A DNA stretch of 64,000 nucleotides from assembly GCF_035917415.1 (NCBI RefSeq), contig NZ_CP109073.1, positions 806,001-870,000 of the forward strand. The letters run 5' to 3'. The DNA comes from Streptomyces sp. NBC_01803. GTDB lineage: Bacteria; Actinomycetota; Actinomycetes; Streptomycetales; Streptomycetaceae. Of this stretch, positions 56,316-64,000 are shown piece by piece; position 1 is the first letter of the stretch; every line of letters begins with the position of its first letter. The position numbers and the translations under genes were made by a program. Below the pieces are notes generated by a model. It saw nothing but the letters and a program-made list of their open reading frames with translations. It ran no database searches and was not told the DNA's origin.

Positions 56316-58051
56316 GATCCCGCGCCAAGGCGGTGCTGATCTCGGTCGTCGGCCTCCATCTGGTCGCCGAGACGGCGCTGACGCCCTTTCTGCCGCAGCT
56401 CTTCGAGCGGCTGTACGGGATCGACGACGCGGAGGCGACCGGTCTGTACCTGTGGGTCTGCCGCCTCGTCGGGCTCGCCGCCCTCCCCCTGTGGGGGCTG
56501 GCGGCCCGGCGGTGGCCGCTGCACCGGCTGGTGCTGTCGGGGCTGTGCGGGTCGGCGGTGCTGGACCTGCTGCTGGGCATGGCGCCCAGTTACGCCGCGT
56601 ACACCGTGCTGTCCACGCTGATCGTGGCGACCAACTGCGCGCTGCTGCTGGCCTATCCGGCGTTCATCGCGGAGCACGGCGAGGACGGCGGCCCGGAGGG
56701 GGGCGGCGGCGAACGGGCGCGGCTGGCGGGGCTCTGCTCGATCGTGGTGGTCTTCCATCTGTCGGTCGTGGTCGCGACGGTGGTCGGGGCCGGGGTGCTG
56801 GCGCTGCCCGAACCGCGCGTCGGGATTGCGGCGTTCGCGGTGGTGGACGCGGTGCTGGCCGTGCTGACGTACCGGGTCCTGGGCCGGCAGGGCCAGGAAT
56901 CCCAGGAGGGCCGGGCATCCCAGGAGAGCCGGGCATCCCAGGAGGGCCGGGCATCCCGGGAGGGCCGGGAGGAGGCCGGGACCGCCCCGGTGGCTCCCAC
57001 CGCCGCGCCGCGCCGCCGTTCACGGCTCGTCGTGCTCGCCTACGCCGCGCTGATCGGGCTCGCGTTCGACTTCTCCACCAATGTGGCGCGCCCGTTCTTC
57101 ACCGAGTTCTCCGACAGCCTGGGCGGCGGTTCGGCCGCGTCCGCCGTGCTGTTCTTCCTGCCGAGCGTGGCCGCGCTGGCCGTGCTGCCGACCGTGCGCC
57201 GCTGCCACGAGACGCTCGGCGACCGGCTGTTGCCGGTCGCCATGGCCGTGGGGGCGGCCGGGCTGGCCTGGCAGGCCCTGGCCGACTCCCTGCCCGGACT
57301 GGTCGGCGGGCGGCTGCTGTTCGGTGTGGGGCTGGGGCTGGGACAGGTCTCCGTCGAGCTGTGGATGTTCCGCGCGACCGGCACCGACGGTCCGGCCTAC
57401 ACCGCCGTGGAGACGGCCCGTTCCGTCGGCCTGCTGGCGGCCCCGATCGCCGCGACCGCCGCCGTCTCCCACGACCTGGCCTTCCCCCTGGTCGTCGCGG
57501 CGGCCATCCAGGCATGCGCCGTGGCCCTGGCCCTCCGCCCCGCACGCAGCACCCCGGCGACGGCCCCCGCCTCGCCACGGCCGACGGCGGGAACGGCACC
57601 GCCGAGCCGGGACGTTGCCCACCCGGAGAAACGACCGTTCGCCACCGCCGAGCCGACGAGGCCGAAGGCCGGTGGCAAGGCCGTTGACGCCCCGGCAGGG
57701 CAACCGGTCGCCACCACCACCGCATTGACACGACCGGCGAGCGGTGGCACGGCCGGAGGCGATCCGGACAAGCAAGCGGTCCGCGCCGCGGTCTCAGCCG
57801 CCGGGGCGGCGCGGACGGAGGCCGGCGGCGCGGCCGTTGGTGATCCGGCGTCCGCCCTGGCGGGGGCCGGCGCGGCTGTCGATCCGTGGGCGCGCGGGCC
57901 GCTTCCGGGCCCTCGGTCCGTCCTTCCGCCCGGCGCGGAGACCGGCGCCGAGGGGGCCCGGGTGCTCCCGGCCCGTCCCGCTCGCGTTCCCCCGGCCGCC
58001 GAGGCGGCGCGGCCGGTCTTCCCCCTGTACTCCGAGGAGAACAAGCGATGA
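56312..58051 (+). CDS. MFS transporter, probable siderophore exporter
   Basis: 579 residues. Twelve-helix MFS core in the first ~420 residues with an LLFGVGLGLGQVSVELWMF segment. Two oddities: the central loop has a tandem ASQEGR-type 6-residue repeat (about 190-215), and the last ~150 residues form a long Pro/Ala-rich polar tail. ATGA overlaps at both ends place it firmly in the siderophore operon. The export direction is inferred from biosynthetic context. Confidence 0.82.
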   Translation: MRSRAKAVLISVVGLHLVAETALTPFLPQLFERLYGIDDAEATGLYLWVCRLVGLAALPLWGLAARRWPLHRLVLSGLCGSAVLDLLLGMAPSYAAYTVLSTLIVATNCALLLAYPAFIAEHGEDGGPEGGGGERARLAGLCSIVVVFHLSVVVATVVGAGVLALPEPRVGIAAFAVVDAVLAVLTYRVLGRQGQESQEGRASQESRASQEGRASREGREEAGTAPVAPTAAPRRRSRLVVLAYAALIGLAFDFSTNVARPFFTEFSDSLGGGSAASAVLFFLPSVAALAVLPTVRRCHETLGDRLLPVAMAVGAAGLAWQALADSLPGLVGGRLLFGVGLGLGQVSVELWMFRATGTDGPAYTAVETARSVGLLAAPIAATAAVSHDLAFPLVVAAAIQACAVALALRPARSTPATAPASPRPTAGTAPPSRDVAHPEKRPFATAEPTRPKAGGKAVDAPAGQPVATTTALTRPASGGTAGGDPDKQAVRAAVSAAGAARTEAGGAAVGDPASALAGAGAAVDPWARGPLPGPRSVLPPGAETGAEGARVLPARPARVPPAAEAARPVFPLYSEENKR

Positions 58052-59877
58052 ACCCCACCACGCGCGACGCCTGGGCGCAGGCGGGCCAGCGGCTCGTCGT
58101 CAAGGCCGTCGAGGAGTTCGCCTACGAGGAACTACTCGTTCCCGTGCCCGACGCCGGCGGTCCGGACGACGGCTGGCGGCTGGAGCTCGGGGACGGCGCG
58201 CACTGGTCGTTCCGGGCCGCGCGGGGCACGTTCGGCACCTGGCGGCTCGTGCCCGGCACCCTCCGCCGCCATCCCGCCCCCGACGACGGCGGCGAGGCCG
58301 GGCCCGAGCGGCTGCTGCTCGACGCCCGGCCGGTCCTCGGCTGGGACGGGCCGACCACCGCCGAGGTGCTGCGCGAGCTGACCGCGACCCGGCGGGCCGA
58401 GGCCGAGGTGATCGCGCGCGGGCTGCCCGCCGCCGAGCTGGCCGACCTGGACCACCTCGATCTGGAGGCCCACCAGGACGGTCACCCCTGCATGCTGCTC
58501 AACAAGGGCCGGCTGGGCTTCTCGGCCTCCGACGCCGCCGCCTACGCGCCCGAGGCGGCCGGCTCGTTGCGCCTGCGGTGGGCCGCCGTGCACTCCGGTC
58601 TCGCCTCCTACGGCGGCGTCCACGGCCTGGACGCCGACGCCCTCCTCGCCGAGGAGCTGGACGCGGAGACCCGCGAGCGGTTCGCGGCGGTGCTGCGGGA
58701 CGCCCGCGCCGCCGGCGGACACGACCCGGCGGACTACCACTGGCTGCCCGTGCACCCTTTCCACTGGGACGAGGCCGTCGCGACGCTCTTCGCGCCCTAT
58801 CTCGCGGACGGCCGCATCGTGCCGCTCGGCGAGGGCCCCGACCGTTACCGCCCCCTCCAGTCCATCCGCACCCTCGCCAACCTCGACCACCCGCACCGGC
58901 GCAACGTGAAGGTGCCGCTGCTGATCCGCAACACCCTGGTGTGGCGGGGGCTTTCGCCCGAGCCGACCCGGGCCGCCCCCGATGTGACGGCCTGGCTGCA
59001 CGCGGTGCGCGTCGCCGACCCGTACCTCCGCGACGAGCTGCGCTTCCATCCGCTGGGCGAGGTCGCGGCGGTGGCCGTGCGGCATCCGCTGTACGCGTCC
59101 GTGCAGGACGCCCCCTACCGCTACCACGAGCTGCTGGGCGCGGTCTGGCGCGAGCCGGTCGCGGCGCTGCTACGGGAGGGCGAGAAGGCCCGGACCATGG
59201 CCGCGCTGCTGACGGTCGGCTCGGACGGCCGCGCGCTCGTCGCCGAACTCGTCGAACGCTCCGGCCTCGCGCCGCGCACCTGGCTGGCTCGCTTCTTCGG
59301 GGCCCTGCTGCCCGGCCTGCTGCACTACCTCTACCGGTACGGCGTGGCCTACTGCCCGCACGGCGAGAACACCGTGATCCTCTACGACGCCGCCGACCTA
59401 CCCATCGGCATCGCCGTCAAGGACTTCGCCGAGGATGTGAACCTGCTGCCCGGCAGCCACCCCGAGTACGAGGCGCTGTCCGAGCGCGCCGACGCGCTGC
59501 TGCTGCGCTGGCCGGCCCGGGAGCTGGCGCACTCGCTGCTCAGCGCGGTCTTCGCGGGCCACTTCCGGTTCTTCGCCCCGCTGGCCGCCGAGCATCTGGG
59601 GGTGCCCGAGGAGGAGTTCTGGGCGATGGTCCGCGCCGAGATCCTGCGCTACCACGCGCGGTTCCCCGAGCTGTCCGACCGATTCGAGGAGTTCGGCCTG
59701 CTAGCACCGGAGTTCGACCGGGTGGCGCTCAACCGCGAGCAGCTGCTCGGCGGCGGTTTCCACGACCGCGCCGAGAAAGACGAGGGGTTCGACATCGTCC
59801 ACGGCACCGTCGCCAATCCCCTCGCCCATCCCCTCGTCGACTCGCTCACCAACTCCCCTGCCCAGGAGCGGATATGA
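58048..59877 (+). CDS. NRPS-independent siderophore synthetase (IucA/IucC family), second copy
   Basis: 609 residues. HQDGHPCMLLNKGRLGFS, HWLPVHPFHWDE, LQSIRTLANLDHPHRRNVKVPLLIRNT, YRYGVAYCPHGENTVILYD and VKDFAEDVN match the IucC/RhbF group. Two synthetases suggest stepwise amidation of both arms of a dicarboxylate such as citrate. Coupled by ATGA at both ends. Confidence 0.93.
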   Translation: MNPTTRDAWAQAGQRLVVKAVEEFAYEELLVPVPDAGGPDDGWRLELGDGAHWSFRAARGTFGTWRLVPGTLRRHPAPDDGGEAGPERLLLDARPVLGWDGPTTAEVLRELTATRRAEAEVIARGLPAAELADLDHLDLEAHQDGHPCMLLNKGRLGFSASDAAAYAPEAAGSLRLRWAAVHSGLASYGGVHGLDADALLAEELDAETRERFAAVLRDARAAGGHDPADYHWLPVHPFHWDEAVATLFAPYLADGRIVPLGEGPDRYRPLQSIRTLANLDHPHRRNVKVPLLIRNTLVWRGLSPEPTRAAPDVTAWLHAVRVADPYLRDELRFHPLGEVAAVAVRHPLYASVQDAPYRYHELLGAVWREPVAALLREGEKARTMAALLTVGSDGRALVAELVERSGLAPRTWLARFFGALLPGLLHYLYRYGVAYCPHGENTVILYDAADLPIGIAVKDFAEDVNLLPGSHPEYEALSERADALLLRWPARELAHSLLSAVFAGHFRFFAPLAAEHLGVPEEEFWAMVRAEILRYHARFPELSDRFEEFGLLAPEFDRVALNREQLLGGGFHDRAEKDEGFDIVHGTVANPLAHPLVDSLTNSPAQERI

Positions 59878-61238
59878 CCGCGCCCGAGACCCCGTGGGCG
59901 CGGTTGCGCGCCCAGGCCGACGCCGGCCGCGTCGAGGAGGTCATCGTCTCCGTCCCCGATCTTCAGGGCCGGCTCCAGGGCAGCCGCCTGTCCGTGCCGT
60001 ACTTCCTGGCGGAGGCCGCCGAGCGCGGCTTCGGGGCGTGCGTCTATCTCCTCGCCTCCGACGTGGAGATGGGCACCGGCCCGGGCTACGCCATCGACGC
60101 CTGGGAGAGCGGCTTCGGCGACTTCGAGCTGCGCCCCGACCCGTCGACCCTGCGCACGCTGCCCTGGGACCCGGGCACCGCGCTGGTCCTCGCCGACGCG
60201 GTGTGGCCCGGCGGCGCCCCGGTGGAGGTCGCGCCGCGCCAGGTGCTGCGCATCCAGCTCGACCGGCTGGCCGAGCGCGGGCTGACCGCGTTCGCCGGGA
60301 CGGAGCTGGAGTTCCTGGTCTTCCTCGACTCCTACCGGGCCGCGTGGGACCGCCGCTACCACGGTCTGTCCCCCGCCACGAGCTACAACGTGGACTACGC
60401 GCTCCAGGGACTGACGGCGATCGAGCCGGTGGTACGCCGCATCCGCCGCGAAATGGCGGGCGCGGGGCTGGCGTTGGAAACGGCCAGGGGCGAATGCCAC
60501 CCCGGGCAGTACGAGATCGTCTTCCGGTACGCGGAGGCGATGGTCACCTGCGACAACCACGTGGTGTTCAAGAACGGTGCCAAGCAGATCGCCGCGCAGG
60601 AGGGCGTGGCGCTCACGTTCATGCCCAAGTACGACCAGGGTGAGGGCAATTCGTGCCACATCCATCTCTCGCTGCGTGGCACCGACGGCACCCCGGTGCT
60701 GGCCGACGCGGCGGCGGATGACGGCATGTCGGACCTGATGCGGCACTTCGTGGCGGGCCAGTTGGCCTGCCTGCCCGACTTCGCGCTGCTGATGGCGCCC
60801 AACATCAACTCCTACAAGCGCCTCCAGCCCGGCGCGTTCGCCCCCACCGGCATCACCTGGGGCCGCGACAACCGGACGTGCCCGGTGCGCGTGGTGGGCG
60901 CGGGACAGTCCCTGCGCATCGAGCACCGGGTGCCCGGCGGGGACGCCAACCCGTACCTCGCCGTGGCGGCGGCCGTCGCCGCCGGGCTGCACGGCATCGA
61001 CAACCGGCTGCCCCTGCCGCCCCCGCACACCGCCAACGCCCTGGCCGACCCGGCCGTCCCGCGCCTGCCCGCCACCCTGACGGAGGCACTGCGCCGCTGG
61101 GAGCGCAGCGAGATCGCCGCGAAGGTCTTCGGCGAGGCGGTCGTCACCCACTACGCCCAGGCCGCGCGCGCCGAACTGACCGCGTTCGAGACGGCGGTCA
61201 CCGACTGGGAGCGGGTGCGCGGCTTCGAGCGCCTGTGA
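59874..61238 (+). CDS. Glutamine synthetase-like ligase (gamma-glutamylpolyamine synthetase type)
   Basis: 454 residues. GS core motifs: FAGTELEFLVFL, ARGECHPGQYEIVFRYA, NSCHIHLSL, INSYKRLQPG and HRVPGGDANPYLAVAAA; it lacks the adenylylation loop typical of GlnA1. This resembles PuuA/GlnA3-type enzymes that ligate glutamate to amines. Last gene of the siderophore operon (ATGA overlap). Since no acetyl- or succinyl-transferase is present, it may supply the acyl cap on the hydroxylated diamine. The ligase role is inferred. Confidence 0.85.
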   Translation: MTAPETPWARLRAQADAGRVEEVIVSVPDLQGRLQGSRLSVPYFLAEAAERGFGACVYLLASDVEMGTGPGYAIDAWESGFGDFELRPDPSTLRTLPWDPGTALVLADAVWPGGAPVEVAPRQVLRIQLDRLAERGLTAFAGTELEFLVFLDSYRAAWDRRYHGLSPATSYNVDYALQGLTAIEPVVRRIRREMAGAGLALETARGECHPGQYEIVFRYAEAMVTCDNHVVFKNGAKQIAAQEGVALTFMPKYDQGEGNSCHIHLSLRGTDGTPVLADAAADDGMSDLMRHFVAGQLACLPDFALLMAPNINSYKRLQPGAFAPTGITWGRDNRTCPVRVVGAGQSLRIEHRVPGGDANPYLAVAAAVAAGLHGIDNRLPLPPPHTANALADPAVPRLPATLTEALRRWERSEIAAKVFGEAVVTHYAQAARAELTAFETAVTDWERVRGFERL

Positions 61239-61253
61239 CCGGCCGGTGTACGG

Positions 61254-62048
61254 TCAGGGCTTGCGGGCGACGCCCCCGGCCATGAGGCGCTGGGCGACGG
61301 ACAGCGGCTGCTCGACCGGGCCGTCGGGGTGCCACATCGGGAGCGGCACCACGCCCGGTTCGAGCAGCTCCAGGCCCTGGAAGTACGCCTCGATCTCCTC
61401 GATGGTCCGGAACCGGCCGGTGCCGAGGAATTCCAGCATCGTCTTCTCCACGGCGCGGGCCTCCGGGCCCGTGTCGCAGAAGTGCGTGATGACCAGGTGG
61501 CTGCCGGGCGGGACGGCGGCCAGGTAGCTGTCCACGATGCCCTGCGGGTTCTCGTCGTCGTGCAGGTGGTGCAGCATCCCGACCAGCAGGACGCCGACCG
61601 GCTGGCCGAAGTCGATCAGCTCGCGCAGGACGGGGTGGCCGAGGACCGTCCCGGGGTCGCGCAGGTCGGCGGTGACGACGGCCGTCCGGTCGTTCTCCTC
61701 CAGCAGGGCCCGGCCGTGGGCGAGCACGATCGGGTCGTTGTCCACGTACACCACGCGGGCGGCGGGGTTGTGGCGCTGAGCGACCTGATGGGTGTTCTCC
61801 ATGGTGGGCAGACCGGCGCCCAGGTCCACGAACTGCTGGATGCCGACCTCGCTCGTCAGATGGCGGACCGCCCGGCCCAGCGCCGCCCGGTTGAACCAGC
61901 CCACGTCGCCGATGTGCGGCATGGTCGCCCGCACCTGGTCGGCGACGACGCGGTCGACCTCGTAGTTGTCCTTGCCGCCGAGCACCGCGTCGTAGACGCG
62001 CGCGATGCTGGGCCTGCTCAGGTCGATCTCGACGTTCTGGTCCGCCAC
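61254..62048 (-). CDS. SAM-dependent methyltransferase (DUF574/SAV2177 family)
   Basis: 264 residues from a GTG at 62048. IDLSRPSIARVYDAVLGGKDNYEVDR, GVGWFNRA-type VGWFNRAALGRAVRHL, FVDLGAGLPTMENTHQVAQ and VYVDNDPIVLAHGRALL are family signatures widespread in Streptomyces. Substrate unknown. Convergent with the siderophore operon, 15 bp apart; I see no functional link. Confidence 0.9.
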   Translation of the reverse strand: MADQNVEIDLSRPSIARVYDAVLGGKDNYEVDRVVADQVRATMPHIGDVGWFNRAALGRAVRHLTSEVGIQQFVDLGAGLPTMENTHQVAQRHNPAARVVYVDNDPIVLAHGRALLEENDRTAVVTADLRDPGTVLGHPVLRELIDFGQPVGVLLVGMLHHLHDDENPQGIVDSYLAAVPPGSHLVITHFCDTGPEARAVEKTMLEFLGTGRFRTIEEIEAYFQGLELLEPGVVPLPMWHPDGPVEQPLSVAQRLMAGGVARKP

Positions 62049-62210
62049 GGCAGCTCCCGTTCCTGTGTCCCCGCGCACGCGCCCGCCCCAGGACACGCCG
62101 CTCCGTGCGAGGTCAGAGTAACGCTTTTGAGCGGCGACCCGCACAGTCGTGCGCCGATCAACTCTCCTTCCTTTCAGTCCACTTGCCGCGCTCCACCTTT
62201 CCGCGCATCT

Positions 62211-62246
62211 AAGTATCTGCGTGTATACGCAAGTATGAGCTATAGT
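62211..62246 (+). promoter_or_regulatory. Metal-responsive-type operator/promoter before the P1B-ATPase
   Basis: The dyad TGCGT-GTAT-ACGCA (62218-62231) is flanked by direct repeats AAGTAT (62211-62216 and 62231-62236). A TATAGT -10 (62241-62246) lies 17 bp after the weak -35 TGCGTG. The design fits an ArsR- or MerR-type regulator, but none is in the window. Confidence 0.5.
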
Positions 62247-62300
62247 CCGTGGTGCTCCGGCCGTCATCGACGCCGGCTCCCGGAGACACGGACGGAACGG

Positions 62301-64000
62301 ATGGAGTTGATGACCATGGCGGCGACGACCGGTCGAACCGCTATCGCCGAGCCCGCGGCGGCACCCCCGCGCGGGCCGGTGACCGCGCACCGCACGCGGC
62401 TGTGGGCGCTGGCCGAGGTGCGCTGGGCGGCGGCGGCGACCGCCCTGTTCGTGCTCGGCGTCGTGGCCGACGTCGCGGGCGCGCCGGGCTGGGCGACCTG
62501 GACCCTGTATCTCTCCTGCTACGTGGCCGGCGGCTGGGAGCCGCTGTGGGCGGGTCTGACGGCGCTTCGGGAGAAGAGCCTCGACGTGGATCTGCTGATG
62601 ATCGTGGCCGCGATCGGCGCCGCGTCGATCGGTCAGGTGCTGGACGGCGGCCTGCTGATCGTCATCTTCGCCACGTCGGGCGCCCTGGAGGCGTACGCCA
62701 CCCAGCGGACGGCCGACTCAGTGCGGGGCCTGCTGGACCTGGCGCCCGAGCACGCCACCCGGCTGACGGCGGCGGGCGGCGAGGAGGTGGTGGCCACCGC
62801 CGAACTGGTCGTCGGCGACGAGATCCTGGTCCGGCCCGGCGAACGGGTCGGCGCCGACGGCGAGGTGATCGACGGCGCGAGCGACGTGGATCAGGCCACC
62901 ATCACCGGCGAGCCGCTGCCCGTGCCCAAGCTCATGGGCGACGAGGTGTTCGCCGGCACGCTCAACGGCGGCGGCGCCCTGCGGGTGCTGGTGACCCGGC
63001 CCGCCGAGGACTCGGTGGTGGCCCGGATCGTGGCGATGGTGCGGCAGGCCAGCGATACCAAGGCCCCCACCCAGCTCTTCATCGAGAAGATCGAACAGCG
63101 GTACTCCGTGGGCATCGTGGTCGCGACCCTGCTGATCTTCGCCGTGCCCTTCTTCGGCCTGGGCCAGAGCTTGGACGACGCGCTGCTGCGGGCGATGACG
63201 TTCATGATCGTCGCCTCGCCCTGCGCGGTCGTGCTGGCGACGATGCCCCCGCTGCTGGCGGCCATCGCCAACGCCGGCCGGCACGGCGTGCTGGTGAAGT
63301 CGGCGGTCGTGATGGAGCGTCTGGGCGCCACCGACCGGGTGGCGTTCGACAAGACCGGCACCCTCACCGAGGGCACCCCGCGCGTGGCGGACGTCCGCGT
63401 CCTGCCGGGCACCCAGCTGGACGCGGCGGGGGTGCTGCGGCTGGCGGCAGCCGCCGAGTACCGCTCGGAGCACCCGCTGGCACGTGCCGTCGTGACCGCC
63501 GCCGCGGAGCGCGGCATCTCCCCCGACCCCGTCACGGACTTCTCCTCCGCGCCGGGCCGGGGCGTCAGCGCCCTGGTCGGCGGCCACCGGATCGAGGTGG
63601 GCAGCCCCGCCCACCTGCTGCGGGAGATCACCGGCCCGGCCGACACCGTGGTGCCGGAGCTGGAGGAAGCGGGCCGCACGGCCGTGGTGGTCCGCGTGGA
63701 CGGCACGCCCGTCGCCGTGCTCGGGATCGCCGACCGGCCGCGTCCCGGCGCGGCCGGGACCGTCCGGGCGGTCGCGGAGCTGACCGGCGCTCCGCCGGTC
63801 CTGCTCACCGGGGACAACGCCCGCGCCGCCCGGCGCCTGGCCCGCGAGGTGGGCATCGAGGACGTGCGGGCCGGCCTGCTTCCGGAGGACAAGGTGGCGG
63901 CCGTCCGCGAGCTGGAGGACGCCGGCTACCGGACCCTGGTCGTCGGCGACGGCGTCAACGACGCGCCGGCCATGGCGGCGGCGCACCTGGGCGTGGCCAT
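62301..64000 (+). CDS. P1B-4-type metal-transporting ATPase (partial, runs off window)
   Basis: About 566 codons are present with no stop. In-frame ATGs lie at 62301, 62310 and 62316; 62310 has the best site. It lacks an N-terminal CxxC metal domain. DVDQATITGEPLPVPK (actuator TGE), the transmembrane metal motif SPC in MIVASPCAVVLATMPP, DKTGTLTEG (phosphorylated Asp), SEHPLARAV (HP), LLTGDNARAARRL and GDGVNDAPAM are all present. SPC, rather than CPC, with few membrane helices, indicates subgroup P1B-4 (Co2+/Ni2+/Fe2+ export, CtpD/CoaT-like). Confidence 0.92.
   Translation, partial: MELMTMAATTGRTAIAEPAAAPPRGPVTAHRTRLWALAEVRWAAAATALFVLGVVADVAGAPGWATWTLYLSCYVAGGWEPLWAGLTALREKSLDVDLLMIVAAIGAASIGQVLDGGLLIVIFATSGALEAYATQRTADSVRGLLDLAPEHATRLTAAGGEEVVATAELVVGDEILVRPGERVGADGEVIDGASDVDQATITGEPLPVPKLMGDEVFAGTLNGGGALRVLVTRPAEDSVVARIVAMVRQASDTKAPTQLFIEKIEQRYSVGIVVATLLIFAVPFFGLGQSLDDALLRAMTFMIVASPCAVVLATMPPLLAAIANAGRHGVLVKSAVVMERLGATDRVAFDKTGTLTEGTPRVADVRVLPGTQLDAAGVLRLAAAAEYRSEHPLARAVVTAAAERGISPDPVTDFSSAPGRGVSALVGGHRIEVGSPAHLLREITGPADTVVPELEEAGRTAVVVRVDGTPVAVLGIADRPRPGAAGTVRAVAELTGAPPVLLTGDNARAARRLAREVGIEDVRAGLLPEDKVAAVRELEDAGYRTLVVGDGVNDAPAMAAAHLGVA

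Overview
The window is high-GC actinomycete DNA that reads as Streptomyces or a close relative. The signs are GTG starts, 4-base start/stop overlaps, mycothiol-dependent formaldehyde chemistry, an Lsr2 nucleoid protein, a DUF574/SAV2177-type methyltransferase, a DmdR/IdeR-type iron box, and very long antisense shadow frames. No tRNA, rRNA or CRISPR array was recognised.

Region 1 (1-26.0 kb) is a dense glycine-betaine/one-carbon catabolic island. It holds a BCCT transporter; a Rieske ferredoxin and the start of its reductase; two almost identical Rieske oxygenases (GbcA-like, betaine to dimethylglycine plus formaldehyde); a dimethylglycine dehydrogenase; a monomeric SolA-type and a heterotetrameric (SoxBDAG) sarcosine oxidase; a mycothiol formaldehyde dehydrogenase with an MBL-fold thioesterase; FolD, PurU and a molybdopterin formate dehydrogenase, which take the C1 unit to CO2; FolP and a PabB-like enzyme, which could supply extra folate; and two IclR regulators. 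The promoters share a TTGACA-like -35 followed by a pair of 17-bp dyads (GTTGC-N7-GCAAC) set exactly 19 bp apart. I find eight such pairs, and both iclR start codons lie inside single perfect copies. An 82-83 codon ORF upstream of folP looks like a deletion fusion of a second Rieske ferredoxin and its reductase.

Region 2 (26.0-33.5 kb) is accessory and partly decayed: gene fragments, an XRE/TPR regulator with small Streptomyces-type genes, an IS630 element carrying an NTF2-like passenger gene, lsr2, GC-rich repeats, and a frameshifted siderophore-ABC ATPase.

Region 3 (33.5-48.1 kb) holds an RNA-methyltransferase-like gene, an amino-acid permease, a divergent TetR/epoxide-hydrolase pair with a palindromic operator, and an NHLM-type peptide export cassette (HlyD-like protein, C39 peptidase-ABC, second ABC). 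The cassette's cysteine-free double-glycine precursor has no visible modification enzyme nearby. Next come a lipid-linked-sugar type GT2, a GT39-like membrane transferase and a GtrA protein.

Region 4 (48.5-61.2 kb) is one eight-gene, iron-box-controlled operon for an NRPS-independent siderophore: SbnH-like decarboxylase, diaminobutyrate aminotransferase and decarboxylase, two IucA/IucC synthetases, N-hydroxylase, MFS exporter, and a glutamine-synthetase-like ligase with no acetyltransferase. A 90-bp in-frame tandem repeat sits at the start of the first synthetase. The right end holds a DUF574 methyltransferase and the start of a P1B-4 metal ATPase that runs off the window.
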